The notes beneath the pieces were generated by a model. The model had not been told where the DNA came from. It searched no databases and worked only from the letters and a program-made list of their open reading frames with translations. The translations under genes and the position numbers were made by a program. From UBA4416 sp040389965 (GTDB taxonomy: Bacteria > Bacteroidota > Bacteroidia > B-17B0 > Aurantibacillaceae), in assembly GCA_040389965.1 (NCBI GenBank), contig JAZJZF010000041.1, positions 130,028 through 194,027 of the forward strand: a DNA stretch of 64,000 nucleotides. The letters run 5' to 3'. Shown piece by piece: positions 27,738 through 36,738 of this stretch (position 1 is its first letter; each line of letters begins with the position of its first letter).

Positions 27738-28814
27738 ATGAAAAAAATTTATTTAACATTAGGACTAGGGGCTTTAGTTCTTGGAGCAAACGCCCAACAA
27801 AAGGTTACCAAAGTCATGACTGAGCATGCTGTAGCAAATACAATGTCGGTTAACAACAATGCTGCTAAAGCTTTAGCAACTACTACACTTAACCCTTCTA
27901 CTTTTAATACAGGTGGATGCGCCCTTACAGCAGGAAACGTAGTATATTATTCAATTACACAATACACTGCTACTCCAACTTATACAGTAGATGCAAGAGG
28001 TGCTGCTTTTGGTACTAATATTACTTATTATACTCAAGCTGCAACAACTTATACTTTAGGTAGCCCAAGAGCTGCTCAAAAATATAATGTAACAGGTACA
28101 GCTACTATCAGCGCGGTATTAGTAGGTTCAGGAACTCATAAATCGGATGCTGCTACAACAGTGATAAGTGCTAAAATTTATTCTGAAAACACAACTACTA
28201 AAGCACCTAATGCACAGGTTGGAGCAACTGCTACTAAAGCATTAAATTCTTTCACAGGTAACGATATGTTCTCTTTTTCAACTCCAATTGTAGTTCCTGC
28301 AGGTAACTTTTTTGCTTCTATCGAATCTCCGGTTATAGGTGGAGCTACTCACGATACATTAGCTATTTTATCTACTAAAGAAGGTTGTTCTTCAACAGAC
28401 AGTTTATCTTGGCAGTATAACACTGTAAACGGAGCTGGCGCAGGTTGGTCTTCAGTTACTTCTGGTGTTGCGTCAGCAAACTTAGACCTTGTAATTTTTG
28501 TAGTAGCGGATATCGCTCCTTCTTCAACAGGAATCAACAGCATCTCTAAAGGTAACTTAACGTTATTAGCTGCATATCCAAATCCGGCTGCTAATGAAGT
28601 AAATATTAACTTTGGTTTAAACCAGTCTTCTAAAGTAGAAGTTTCTATTTACGATGTTACAGGTAAATTAATAAGCACAACTAAATTAGATGAGTTAGAA
28701 ATTGGCAACCATACTACTACACTGGATGTTTCGTCTTTAAACTCTGGTGTTTATATGTACAGTGTAAAATCAAACGGATCTCAGTTATTCAGTAAATTTA
28801 CTGTAGCTAAATAA
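27738..28814 (+). CDS. Secreted protein with T9SS type A sorting domain
   Basis: 358 residues from the ATG at 27738, which gives a signal peptide MKKIYLTLGLGALVLGANAQ; an upstream in-frame ATG at 27702 overlaps the promoter box and is rejected. The C-terminal 80 residues are a type A sorting domain: YPNPAANEVNINF, VSIYDVTGKLI and SGVYMYSVKSNGSQLFSKFTVAK. The 250 residues between are Ala/Thr-rich, beta-rich and not placed in a family; one cysteine pair lies early (TGGCALTAG) and one later (TKEGCSS). It is exported by the type IX system and kept at or released from the surface. Its own promoter and strong terminator (28832-28866) make it monocistronic. Function unknown. Confidence 0.88.
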   Translation: MKKIYLTLGLGALVLGANAQQKVTKVMTEHAVANTMSVNNNAAKALATTTLNPSTFNTGGCALTAGNVVYYSITQYTATPTYTVDARGAAFGTNITYYTQAATTYTLGSPRAAQKYNVTGTATISAVLVGSGTHKSDAATTVISAKIYSENTTTKAPNAQVGATATKALNSFTGNDMFSFSTPIVVPAGNFFASIESPVIGGATHDTLAILSTKEGCSSTDSLSWQYNTVNGAGAGWSSVTSGVASANLDLVIFVVADIAPSSTGINSISKGNLTLLAAYPNPAANEVNINFGLNQSSKVEVSIYDVTGKLISTTKLDELEIGNHTTTLDVSSLNSGVYMYSVKSNGSQLFSKFTVAK

Positions 28815-28831
28815 TTTTAAGTATTTGCTTA

Positions 28832-28866
28832 AAAGCCCTTTACTTACTGGTAAAGGGCTTTTTTTA
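28832..28866 (+). terminator. Rho-independent terminator of the small T9SS cargo gene
   Basis: AAAGCCCTTTAC and GTAAAGGGCTTT pair around a six-base loop and are followed by seven T. Confidence 0.9.
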
Positions 28867-28972
28867 TGATGTTTTTTATTGATTTTTGGATACCGGGCAT
28901 AACAAAACCCCGGTTTTTATGTTATTTGCTAAGAAGATGCATAAATTGCATTTAAAATTTAAACCTATTAGC

Positions 28973-28980
28973 TACCTTTG
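28973..28980 (+). promoter_or_regulatory. -7 box of mqnE
   Basis: TACCTTTG is an exact TAnnTTTG box ending five bases before the first ATG (28986); a TTTA 18 bases upstream is a weak -33. The mRNA would start at or inside the first ATG. Confidence 0.5.
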
Positions 28981-28985
28981 TCCCT

Positions 28986-30152
28986 ATGATTATGGAAAAT
29001 CCACAGGAAGTAATTTTAGATTCTCAACTTGTAAGCACTGAATTAAAAAACATTGCTCAAAAAGTATTTCATGGCGAACGTATTTCTTTTGATGAAGGAG
29101 TTTATTTGTTTGAACATGCAAACCTTTCTTATTTAGGCACATTAGCCAATTTTGTAAGAGAGAAAAAAAATAAGAACCTCGTATATTTTAACCGTAATTT
29201 TCACGTAGAGCCAACTAATATTTGTGTGTATACCTGTTCTTTTTGTGCTTATTCGCGCCTTATCAAGCAACGTGCAGAAGGCTGGGAACTGTCTATTGAA
29301 CAAATGCTTGACATTATAAAGCAATATGATGGTAAGGAAGTAACAGAGGTGCATATGACGGGAGGAGTTATCCCAAAACAGGATCTCGCATTTTATACCG
29401 AATTATTCAGAACCATAAAAAAACACCGTCCCGAACTTCATATCAAAGCTTTAACTCCGGTGGAGTTGCATTACATTTTTAAAAAAGCAAAAGTGAGCTA
29501 CGAAGAAGGTATGAAGCTGATGAAAGAAGCCGGATTGGATTCTATGCCTGGTGGTGGAGCCGAAATTTTTGATAAAGAGATTCGTGATAAAATTGCCGGT
29601 GGAAAATGCAGTGCCGAAGAATGGCTTTCTATACACGAAGTATGGCACAACCTTGGAATGCAGTCGAATGCCACCATGCTTTACGGACATATTGAAACGT
29701 ATGCACACCGTATTGATCATTTGGAAAGGCTAAGNNNNNNNNNNATTAGGCGAATTTTCCAAATCAGTATATTACTGAAGGGTTTTAATGCATTTATCCC
29801 TTTAAAATTCAGGAATGGTAATAATGATATGTCGGATGTACCCGAAGTAAGTGTTATTGAAGATTTGAGGAATTATGCCATCAGCAGGATTTACCTTGAT
29901 AACTTTGATCATATAAAAGCTTACTGGGCCATGATAGGCCGCAGTACGGCACAGTTATCTTTAAATTTTGGAGTAGATGATATTGACGGTACCATTGATG
30001 ATACCACTAAAATATATAGTATGGCCGGTGCCGAAGAGCAAACGCCGAAATTAAGTACGCAGCAGTTGGTTGACCTCATTAAACAGGTTAAGCGCACGCC
30101 GGTAGAAAGAGATACTTTATATCATATTGTAAAGGATTATTCTGAAAATTAA
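28986..30152 (+). CDS. mqnE: Aminofutalosine synthase MqnE (crosses assembly gap)
   Basis: A radical-SAM enzyme of the futalosine route to menaquinone; it joins the SAM adenosyl group to the enolpyruvyl product of MqnA. The cluster motif is CVYTCSFC; further marks are FHVEPTNIC, HMTGGVIP, SMPGGGAEIFD, SNATMLYGHIE, GFNAFIPLKFRN, DNFDHIKAYWAMIG and FGVDDIDGTI. GGGAEIFD with DIDGT favours MqnE over the cyclase MqnC. The protein is about 388 residues but a 10-N gap (29735-29744) cuts it after DHLERL, and the 12 or so residues just after the gap (to KGFNAF) do not look like the family's LQD-x-T segment, so bases beside the gap are suspect. First ATG 28986; ATG 28992 is an alternative given the near-leaderless promoter. 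The next gene follows by six bases. Confidence 0.93.
   Translation: MIMENPQEVILDSQLVSTELKNIAQKVFHGERISFDEGVYLFEHANLSYLGTLANFVREKKNKNLVYFNRNFHVEPTNICVYTCSFCAYSRLIKQRAEGWELSIEQMLDIIKQYDGKEVTEVHMTGGVIPKQDLAFYTELFRTIKKHRPELHIKALTPVELHYIFKKAKVSYEEGMKLMKEAGLDSMPGGGAEIFDKEIRDKIAGGKCSAEEWLSIHEVWHNLGMQSNATMLYGHIETYAHRIDHLERLXXXXIRRIFQISILLKGFNAFIPLKFRNGNNDMSDVPEVSVIEDLRNYAISRIYLDNFDHIKAYWAMIGRSTAQLSLNFGVDDIDGTIDDTTKIYSMAGAEEQTPKLSTQQLVDLIKQVKRTPVERDTLYHIVKDYSEN
29735..29744. other. Assembly gap (10 N)
   Basis: Ten N within mqnE. The protein after it resumes in a consistent frame only about 36 bases later, so the gap edge may hold misassembled bases. Confidence 0.98.
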
Positions 30153-30158
30153 CGGTGC

Positions 30159-31334
30159 ATGGCGGTTTTCTTATTGATAATCTTTTCCTGTTGTTTTTTA
30201 ATTCCCTTGTTCAGCTATGGTATTTTCCCCTGGCTGCTTAAGCAGAAAGCAAAGAAGATCAGTTATCAAAAGAATGATTACTCCACCGTTTCCGAATGGC
30301 CTGCTGTAACAGTTGTTTTCTCTGTTTTTAACGAAGAAAAAGTAATCCGCCGTAAGCTTGAATCACTCCTTAATTCAGGCTATCCGAAAGACAAATTATT
30401 TATTTTAATAGGATCAGATCACTCTACAGATGCTACAAATGCGATTATTTTAGAATATGCCGCATCGTATGCAACTATTAAGCTGATAGAGAAAAAGACG
30501 CGTTCGGGCAAGCTCAAAATTATTAATGAGTTAGTAGAACTTACTACTACAGATCATTTGGTATTTACGGATGCCAATGTTTTTTTTGAACCAGATACCT
30601 TAAAAGCACTGGTATTTAATCTCCTGAAAAAAGATGCTAAAATGGTGTGTGGGAATATTAAAAAGTTTTCTCCTCACAATGAAGGCATTTCGGGTCAGGA
30701 AATTTTTTACATGAATTTTGAGAATCAATTAAAGCACCACGAAAGCCAGGTGTATCAGTTTGTGGTGGGTGTTGAAGGAGGCTGTTATGCCATTATGAGA
30801 GATTGGTTTGTAAAGGTGCCCGACGGATTTTTAATGGACGATTTTTTTATTACACTGGATGTGATTTCGCGAAAAGGAAAAGTATTGTTTGAGCCCGAAG
30901 CCGTTTGTTATGAAGATGTAAACGACGCTCCTTTAATTGAATTTAAACGCAAAATACGGATCTCGCTTGGTAATTTCAGAAACTTATATCATTACTGGAA
31001 CTTGTTATTTCCTTTTTATAAAGGATTTGGTTTTGCTTTTTTATCACATAAAGTATTGCGCTGGGCTACTCCCTTTGCGCTCATAATCTCCTATTTGATG
31101 TCGGTATGTATTTCCTTTTACTACCCTTTATTTTTCTTTGTTACCCTATCTTATGTTTTTGTTATCATTTTGCCCATACTCACCATTTATCTCGAAAAAG
31201 CCAGAGTAAAACTGCCCCTGATCAATTCTCTTGGCCATTTTATTTTAATGAACACCGCTTTATTCCTCGGTTTTTTTAAGTTTATTTCCTCTACGGCCGA
31301 CAGTGCCTGGGAACCGCCTAAACGGAATGTTTAA
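30159..31334 (+). CDS. Membrane glycosyltransferase, family 2
   Basis: 391 residues. An N-terminal membrane helix (residues 3-24) leads into a GT-A fold: VTVVFSVFNEEKVIRRKLESLL at the start, then the D-x-D-like FTDANVFF, the acceptor-side VVGVEGGCYAIMRDW, the aspartate pair in FLMDDFFITL and an RKIRISLGNFR segment in the place of the Q/R-x-x-R-W motif. Three or four membrane helices close the protein. Relatives build or extend surface polysaccharides (BcsA/IcaA-like, ExoM-like). It sits six bases after mqnE and is probably co-transcribed, though its pathway is not evident from neighbours. Confidence 0.88.
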   Translation: MAVFLLIIFSCCFLIPLFSYGIFPWLLKQKAKKISYQKNDYSTVSEWPAVTVVFSVFNEEKVIRRKLESLLNSGYPKDKLFILIGSDHSTDATNAIILEYAASYATIKLIEKKTRSGKLKIINELVELTTTDHLVFTDANVFFEPDTLKALVFNLLKKDAKMVCGNIKKFSPHNEGISGQEIFYMNFENQLKHHESQVYQFVVGVEGGCYAIMRDWFVKVPDGFLMDDFFITLDVISRKGKVLFEPEAVCYEDVNDAPLIEFKRKIRISLGNFRNLYHYWNLLFPFYKGFGFAFLSHKVLRWATPFALIISYLMSVCISFYYPLFFFVTLSYVFVIILPILTIYLEKARVKLPLINSLGHFILMNTALFLGFFKFISSTADSAWEPPKRNV

Positions 31335-31372
31335 CAAAAACAGACCCAAGCTGGGCTCCGGCTAATTATCAA

Positions 31373-31404
31373 ATTGTCAAATTGCCTAATTTTCACTATC
31401 TTTG
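31373..31404 (+). promoter_or_regulatory. Promoter of the ABC-F gene
   Basis: ATTG (31373-31376), 20 bases, TATCTTTG (31397-31404), an exact -7 box with a 3-of-4 -33. Predicted leader about 22 bases. Confidence 0.5.
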
Positions 31405-31432
31405 CCGCCTTAAATTTTTATAATTAATTGTA

Positions 31433-33361
31433 ATGGTTTCTATTAATGGCGTAACGGTTTCTTTTGGCGGATATGATTTATTTGACAATGTCTCTTTTTT
31501 GATTAATCCAAAAGACAGGATTGGTTTGGCAGGTAAAAACGGAGCAGGGAAAAGTACCATGCTTAAAATTCTGGCGGGATTTCAAATACCGACCAAAGGA
31601 GAAGTATCCCGTCCAAAAGATTGTAAAATAGGATATTTACCCCAGGATATGACTCATCAGCATGGACGTACGGTATATGAAGAAACGGAGTCTGCGTTTG
31701 AGGAAATTAAAAAATTGCAGGCAAAATTAGTTGATATTAATCATCAGTTAGAAACCCGTACAGACTACGAAAGTGATTCGTATATGGTTTTAATACAGGA
31801 TTTAACAGATATTAATGAACGCTTAAACATGATTGGCGTTGAAAATACAGAAGAGGAGATTGAAAAAGTATTGATAGGTTTAGGATTTCAGCGCAAGCAA
31901 TTTCATATGCAAACCAGCGAGTTTAGTGGAGGATGGCGTATGCGTATCGAGTTGGCAAAATTGTTATTACAAAAACCGGATGTGTTGATGTTGGATGAGC
32001 CAACCAATCACCTTGATATTGAAGCGATTCAATGGCTGGAAGAAGTAATGGAAGTGTTTCCGGGAGCCGTTGTATTAATAAGCCATGATAAAACATTTTT
32101 AGATACGGTAACTAAACGTACTATTGAGATTGTTAATCAGAAAATTTACGATTACAAAACAAACTATTCGCATTATTTAGTATTGCGTCAGGAACGTAAA
32201 CAACAGCAGGAAAACGCTCAAAAAAATCAACAAAAAATGATTGATCAAACAGAAATGTTGATCGATAAATTCAGAGCCAAAGCCAGTAAATCAGCCATGG
32301 CGCAATCGTTAATTAAAAAACTGGACAGGCTGGATAGGGTAGAAGTAGACGATATGGATACGGCTACTGTTCGATTTCGTTTTCCGCCACCAGCGCATAG
32401 TGGTAAAATTGTAATTACTGCTGAGAATGCCGGAAAAACCTATGGAGATAAATTCATTTTCGGTGGAGCGAATTTTATCATTACCAAAGGTGAAAAAATT
32501 GGATTGGTTGGCCGTAACGGCGAAGGAAAATCAACCATGATGAAAATGATAGCCGACAAAATTAAATACGATGGTTCTATACAAATGGGACATAATATTT
32601 TAATGGGTTATTTCGAACAGGATCAGGAAGAAAAAATAGATTTGGATAAAACTGTTTTTGAAACCATTGATGAGTTGGCCGTTGGCGATGTACGAAGACA
32701 GGTACGTAGTTTGTTAGGTTCATTTTTATTTCAGGGAGATGATATTGACAAGAAAGTAAAAGTATTAAGCGGAGGTGAGCGTGGACGTTTGGCGCTTTGT
32801 AAATTGTTATTAGAGCCTTATAATTTATTATTACTCGATGAGCCTACGAATCACTTGGACATTAAATCGAAAGAAGTATTAAAACAATCGTTGATCGATT
32901 ATGAAGGAACTTTGGTAATGGTAAGTCACGATAGGGATTTTATGACAGGTATGTGCGACCGTTTGTTTGAGTTTAGAGACGGGCATGTGAAAGAATACTT
33001 ATGCGACATTAAAGAATTTATGGAGATCCGCAAAGTAGAGCGTTTAAACGAACTGGATCTTGATAAATCGGGTGTGAAAGCTGTGCCTGTGGCTGAAAAG
33101 AAAGTGGCACCTGCTTCTGATTTTGAAGCTCAGGAAAAGAAACGCTTGCAAACGCAGATTCAGTCTCAGATAAAAAAAGCGGAAGAAAATATTGAACGTT
33201 TGGAAGCAGAAATAAAATTATTGGATACAAAGCTTGCTGATCCGGTTGCTTATGAGGCCTTATCAAAAGACCCGAACTTTTTTACTTCTTACAATAAATT
33301 GAAAAAAGACCTGGAAACAGAAATGGAAAAATGGGAAGACCTGAGTTCTAAATTGGCTTAA
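31433..33361 (+). CDS. ABC-F family ATPase
   Basis: 642 residues, two ABC ATPase domains in one chain and no membrane segments, the ABC-F plan of translation factors and antibiotic-protection proteins that act on the ribosome. First domain: GKNGAGKS (Walker A, about residue 37), FSGGWRMR (signature), LMLDEPTNHLD (Walker B). Second: GRNGEGKS, LSGGERGR, LLLDEPTNHLD. The linker between them (about 235-320) is helical and Gln/Lys-rich, as in the P-site tRNA interaction motif. The C-terminal 100 residues form a coiled coil typical of the Uup/YheS-like branch, so a general ribosome-rescue or assembly role is likelier than resistance. Ends at a strong hairpin terminator. Confidence 0.94.
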   Translation: MVSINGVTVSFGGYDLFDNVSFLINPKDRIGLAGKNGAGKSTMLKILAGFQIPTKGEVSRPKDCKIGYLPQDMTHQHGRTVYEETESAFEEIKKLQAKLVDINHQLETRTDYESDSYMVLIQDLTDINERLNMIGVENTEEEIEKVLIGLGFQRKQFHMQTSEFSGGWRMRIELAKLLLQKPDVLMLDEPTNHLDIEAIQWLEEVMEVFPGAVVLISHDKTFLDTVTKRTIEIVNQKIYDYKTNYSHYLVLRQERKQQQENAQKNQQKMIDQTEMLIDKFRAKASKSAMAQSLIKKLDRLDRVEVDDMDTATVRFRFPPPAHSGKIVITAENAGKTYGDKFIFGGANFIITKGEKIGLVGRNGEGKSTMMKMIADKIKYDGSIQMGHNILMGYFEQDQEEKIDLDKTVFETIDELAVGDVRRQVRSLLGSFLFQGDDIDKKVKVLSGGERGRLALCKLLLEPYNLLLLDEPTNHLDIKSKEVLKQSLIDYEGTLVMVSHDRDFMTGMCDRLFEFRDGHVKEYLCDIKEFMEIRKVERLNELDLDKSGVKAVPVAEKKVAPASDFEAQEKKRLQTQIQSQIKKAEENIERLEAEIKLLDTKLADPVAYEALSKDPNFFTSYNKLKKDLETEMEKWEDLSSKLA

Positions 33362-33383
33362 TACCTGTTTGAATGATTTATAA

Positions 33384-33424
33384 AAAACCCTCTGTTTCCT
33401 AACGAAACAGAGGGTTTTGTTTTT
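33384..33424. terminator. Bidirectional terminator between ABC-F and esterase genes
   Basis: ACCCTCTGTTTC and GAAACAGAGGGT pair around CTAAC, with an A-run before and T-run after, so it can end both convergent transcripts. Confidence 0.9.
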
Positions 33425-33439
33425 GAGTTCATTCAGCCT

Positions 33440-34264
33440 TTACTTGTCGTAAGGGAATAATAGTTTAAAGGCTTCGTTAATACTTTGGTGCAATATGGTT
33501 GCATGGTTTTCTTTAGGAAGTGGAAGGAAATCTAATTTAAGGTTTGATTTATTTGCTTGTTGTAAGATTACTGATAATTCTTTAGCATCTTTCTGCATTA
33601 CTTTTTCTTCCTGTCCACCCACAGAAATATAAACATAACGCTTTGCATCATTTTGTTTTTCAACTAAGAGTTTAGCACCTTTTAAAAGAGATTCATTATC
33701 CCACCATAAGCTGGGGCTTACAATTAAATAATGACTGAACAGATCCGGTTTTTTTAATAGAATTTCTGCAGCCAGTAAGCCTCCCAATGATTGTCCAATA
33801 ATATATTTGACATCGCTGGTTTTATAGTTCGACGAAATAAATGGTTGTAATTCTGTTTCAATAAATTTTATGAATTTTTCGGAGCCGCCTGTGGTAGGAA
33901 ATTCTTTTTTTAAATCCGGCAGTTCGGTGTGAAATGTAAAGTCTCTTCTTCTGTCGACGTTTGCAATTCCTACAACAATAAATTCGGGCATTTTAAGCAT
34001 ATTAAAAAACTGTACAAGCCCTGCTATATGTAAAAAGTCTTCATTAACAGAGCCATCCAGCAAATAAATAACAGGATATGTTTTTTCTTTAGCATATCCA
34101 TAAGGCAGGTAAACGTTCAATGTTCTGTTTTCTCCTAAAACGGCAGATTTAATTTCCCGTATTTCTCCTATGGTAAAAGGTTTATTGTTTTCTGTATTAA
34201 TTTGTGCGCTAATGCTTAAAGCAAAACAGAGTGCTATCGCAATGCCTAGGATGTTGTTTTTCAT
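33440..34264 (-). CDS. Secreted alpha/beta-hydrolase, esterase D/IroE-like
   Basis: 274 residues with a signal peptide (ends SISAQ). The putative-esterase family (Pfam PF00756) fold is marked by RTLNVYLPYGY, PVIYLLDGSV, IVVGIANVDRRRDF, the nucleophile elbow IGQSLGGLLAAE (Ser about residue 158), SPSLWWDN and the catalytic histidine in KENHATIL. Relatives cleave S-formylglutathione, siderophore esters or sugar acyl esters; with a signal peptide, a siderophore or polysaccharide ester is the more likely substrate, but the sequence does not decide. It follows the third PorE-like gene by 41 bases on the same strand. Confidence 0.88.
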   Translation of the reverse strand: MKNNILGIAIALCFALSISAQINTENNKPFTIGEIREIKSAVLGENRTLNVYLPYGYAKEKTYPVIYLLDGSVNEDFLHIAGLVQFFNMLKMPEFIVVGIANVDRRRDFTFHTELPDLKKEFPTTGGSEKFIKFIETELQPFISSNYKTSDVKYIIGQSLGGLLAAEILLKKPDLFSHYLIVSPSLWWDNESLLKGAKLLVEKQNDAKRYVYISVGGQEEKVMQKDAKELSVILQQANKSNLKLDFLPLPKENHATILHQSINEAFKLLFPYDK

Positions 34265-34305
34265 AAGTAGTGGTGTAAATGCGGTGTATGCAATTTTACA
34301 AATAA

Positions 34306-36297
34306 TTATTTAAGAATCCCCTGTTTTACCAGTTCTTTAAATTGGTAACGCTGGTTTTTGTAAATCGCAATCACAAAGGAATCCTTAATGCCATTCTTTT
34401 TTGCTCTCAGCAATAATTGATTGGCTTCTTCAAGTGTTTTAAAAGAGCCTAATGTAAATCGGGTAATTTCATCTGCATAGTATTTTCTTTCCGCTTTGGG
34501 TAGCCCTATGAGTTTGGCATAATTAAAATTTTCTATAATTCTATAAGCGCCTATCTGTACTTTATATTCAAGGCTATCAATTAAACTGTTTCCGTAGTTG
34601 GCTAAAAGATCGGCGTAGGTGTAAGTTAAGCCGGAGAAATTATCTTCTTTAAAAGCGGCTGAATCAATTTTTAATTGATTTAATTTTAAGTAGTCGTCCG
34701 AAAATAATTCGGCATTAATATCAAGCCGTGCAAATGAATCGACTGTAGCGGTCGAAATGTCTTTAATTAAGCTTGTTTGCTGGTATTTATATATAATTTC
34801 ATATTCGTTCCCCGAAGGAAGATTAACTAAGTAGTTGCCGGTTATAGAATTCGAAAAAAAATCGCCGGAAAAATCTTTGCGATTTAATTTAGACCTTACA
34901 TTAATTTGTGCTTTAACCGGTTTATTGTCGCAGGTTACATTACCTGTTACCAATATCAGTGCTGTTGGTTTACCAAACAAGCCGGGCTCTACCATGTAAA
35001 TATCCTGCAAGCCCATTCCTGCTTTATTTTCAGAAGAATAATAACCTCTTTCTCCATCCGATGAAACAACATAAAATTTATCGTCTTGTGTTGTATTTAC
35101 GGGCTTGCCTACATTATAAGGCGTCGACCATTTACCCTGTTTTAATTCACTTCTAAAAATGTCGTAGCCACCAATGGTGTTGTAACCTGTTGACGAGAAA
35201 AAAAGTGTTTTGCCATCGGAGTGAATAAAAGGAGCATCTTCATCGAACTTGGTATTAATTTCGGGGCCTATATTTTTTACATTACCCCAATTTCCATCGG
35301 GCATTAATTGCGCATAGTAGATATCTCTTCCGCCATAGCCGCCCTGCCGTTCAGAAGAAAAATAAATTATTTTTTCGTCGGGAGAAAGGCAAACACTTCC
35401 TTCCCAGAAATTGGAATTGATGCCTTTTACTTTCTCGGGCGCTGTCCAGTTTAATCCGTCGAGTTTACTCATAAAAATATCGCCATGACCAATGCCTATG
35501 TTTTTATAGGTAAATAATTTTGATCCGTCGTGCGATATATAAACAGTGGCATCATGGCCGGTTGTGTTAATGCTAGTAATTGATTTTGGTTTTGTCCAGT
35601 TATTGTTACTGTCTTTTTCAGAGATCATCACATCTTCAAAATAGACGCCGTTTTTTTCGTCGGGTTTATCAGGAACAATTTGTTTTCCACCGGTGGAGCG
35701 CTCGCCACGGTATGTAAAAACCATAAAACTTTCGTTGGAAGGAAATACGGGTGTGTATTCGGAAGCCGCACTATTTACAGGAGCACCTATATTGGTTATT
35801 CTGGCAACGGCCGATTTATTTTTTAAGGAAATAGCATTCATACAAATGCCTATTTGCCGGTTGACTTCATTTTTAATATCGTTGTTTAGCGGATTTAATT
35901 TATAGGCTGAGAACTGAACAATGGCTTCCTGGTATTTATCATTAGCCATATAAGCCCGTCCTAAATAATAATCATAATCCGGAAGCTTTGATCTGATTTG
36001 TTCTGCCGCTTTAATGAATGATTCGGAGGTAAGCTGGTAGCGTGGATCGTAAACATTGCAGGAACCTAATAAGTAGCCGATATATACATTTGATTTGTGT
36101 TTTTTATACAGGGTATCATATATAGGTCTGGCAAATAAATAATTGCCATTCATAAAATAATTATCGGCAATACTTAATCTTTGCCTGTCGCCCACCAACC
36201 ATTTTGAAGTTTGTTCTTCGCTCAGATCATAGCTTACCTGCCCGTAGCCTCTAGTGGCTATTACAAATAATAAAATGATCAGCAGCTTTTTTACCAT
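34306..36297 (-). CDS. PorE-like TPR/PD40 protein with one SPOR-like domain
   Basis: 663 residues. Signal peptide (ends RGYGQ), TPR helices (about 25-150), PD40 propeller (about 165-440; VFTYRGERS, IYFSSERQGG, LFFSSTGYN, GYYSSENKAG, each followed by DI[YF]), a regulatory-like domain (about 445-540) and a C-terminal SPOR-like domain (about 580-655; starts YKVQIGAYR, ends DSFVIAIYKNQRYQF). The order matches PorE of the type IX system with SPOR in place of OmpA, which would still give a peptidoglycan contact. The same design, much expanded, is in the gene at 20746-27556. Frame and ATG (36295-36297) are clear. No adhesin or PorP gene lies beside it. Confidence 0.87.
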   Translation of the reverse strand: MVKKLLIILLFVIATRGYGQVSYDLSEEQTSKWLVGDRQRLSIADNYFMNGNYLFARPIYDTLYKKHKSNVYIGYLLGSCNVYDPRYQLTSESFIKAAEQIRSKLPDYDYYLGRAYMANDKYQEAIVQFSAYKLNPLNNDIKNEVNRQIGICMNAISLKNKSAVARITNIGAPVNSAASEYTPVFPSNESFMVFTYRGERSTGGKQIVPDKPDEKNGVYFEDVMISEKDSNNNWTKPKSITSINTTGHDATVYISHDGSKLFTYKNIGIGHGDIFMSKLDGLNWTAPEKVKGINSNFWEGSVCLSPDEKIIYFSSERQGGYGGRDIYYAQLMPDGNWGNVKNIGPEINTKFDEDAPFIHSDGKTLFFSSTGYNTIGGYDIFRSELKQGKWSTPYNVGKPVNTTQDDKFYVVSSDGERGYYSSENKAGMGLQDIYMVEPGLFGKPTALILVTGNVTCDNKPVKAQINVRSKLNRKDFSGDFFSNSITGNYLVNLPSGNEYEIIYKYQQTSLIKDISTATVDSFARLDINAELFSDDYLKLNQLKIDSAAFKEDNFSGLTYTYADLLANYGNSLIDSLEYKVQIGAYRIIENFNYAKLIGLPKAERKYYADEITRFTLGSFKTLEEANQLLLRAKKNGIKDSFVIAIYKNQRYQFKELVKQGILK

Positions 36298-36374
36298 TGA
36301 TTTAAGATAACTATACTCTAAGTTAATCTTAAAAATACCATAAAATAATGCCGGTAAAGATTAATTACTCATAT

Positions 36375-36413
36375 AAAAAAAGCCTGTCATAATATATTAT
36401 GACAGGCTTTTTA
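36375..36413 (-). terminator. Terminator of atpDC
   Basis: AAAGCCTGTCATAATA and TATTATGACAGGCTTT form a long perfect hairpin with A-run and T-run on either side. It ends the atpD-atpC transcript and may stop readthrough from the other direction. Confidence 0.9.
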
Positions 36414-36428
36414 ACAATTTTATAAAAA

Positions 36429-36665
36429 CTACTCCGCTAATACAATAACGTTATTTTTAAATACTTCAACAACTCCGCCTTTTACTGCAAATTGTTGAGT
36501 AGCGTTATTCTCTTCGATTAATTCGATGGTGCCGTTTTTTAATGTAGCGATCATAGCCGCGTGATTATTCAACACACCAAAAGAGCCTTCAGAACCCGGA
36601 AATACAGCTGATTTCACGTTTCCTTCAAACAATTTTTTATCCGGAGTAATAATTTCTAATTTCAT
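36429..36665 (-). CDS. atpC: F1 ATP synthase epsilon subunit, short form
   Basis: 78 residues. It has the N-terminal beta-sandwich of the epsilon subunit: MKLEIITPDKKLFEGNV, VKSAVFPGSEGSFGVLNNHAAMIATLK and AVKGGVVEVFKNNVIVLAE. The C-terminal two-helix domain that blocks ATP hydrolysis in E. coli (total about 130-140 residues) is missing; short forms are normal in this phylum. It sits 73 bases downstream of atpD in the same operon; the alpha, gamma, delta and Fo genes are not in the window, also usual for Bacteroidota. Confidence 0.93.
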   Translation of the reverse strand: MKLEIITPDKKLFEGNVKSAVFPGSEGSFGVLNNHAAMIATLKNGTIELIEENNATQQFAVKGGVVEVFKNNVIVLAE

Positions 36666-36738
36666 TTTTATTCAGTTTCTGGTTTAAAATTTAAAGTTTC
36701 GGATTTTTCAACCGGAAACTTTAAACTAGAAATAATAA

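Noticed and set aside
28986..30152. mqnC (cyclic dehypoxanthinyl futalosine synthase) for this gene
   Set aside because: The GGGAEIFD, AYWAMIG and DDIDGTI wording fits MqnE better; mqnC would be expected elsewhere.
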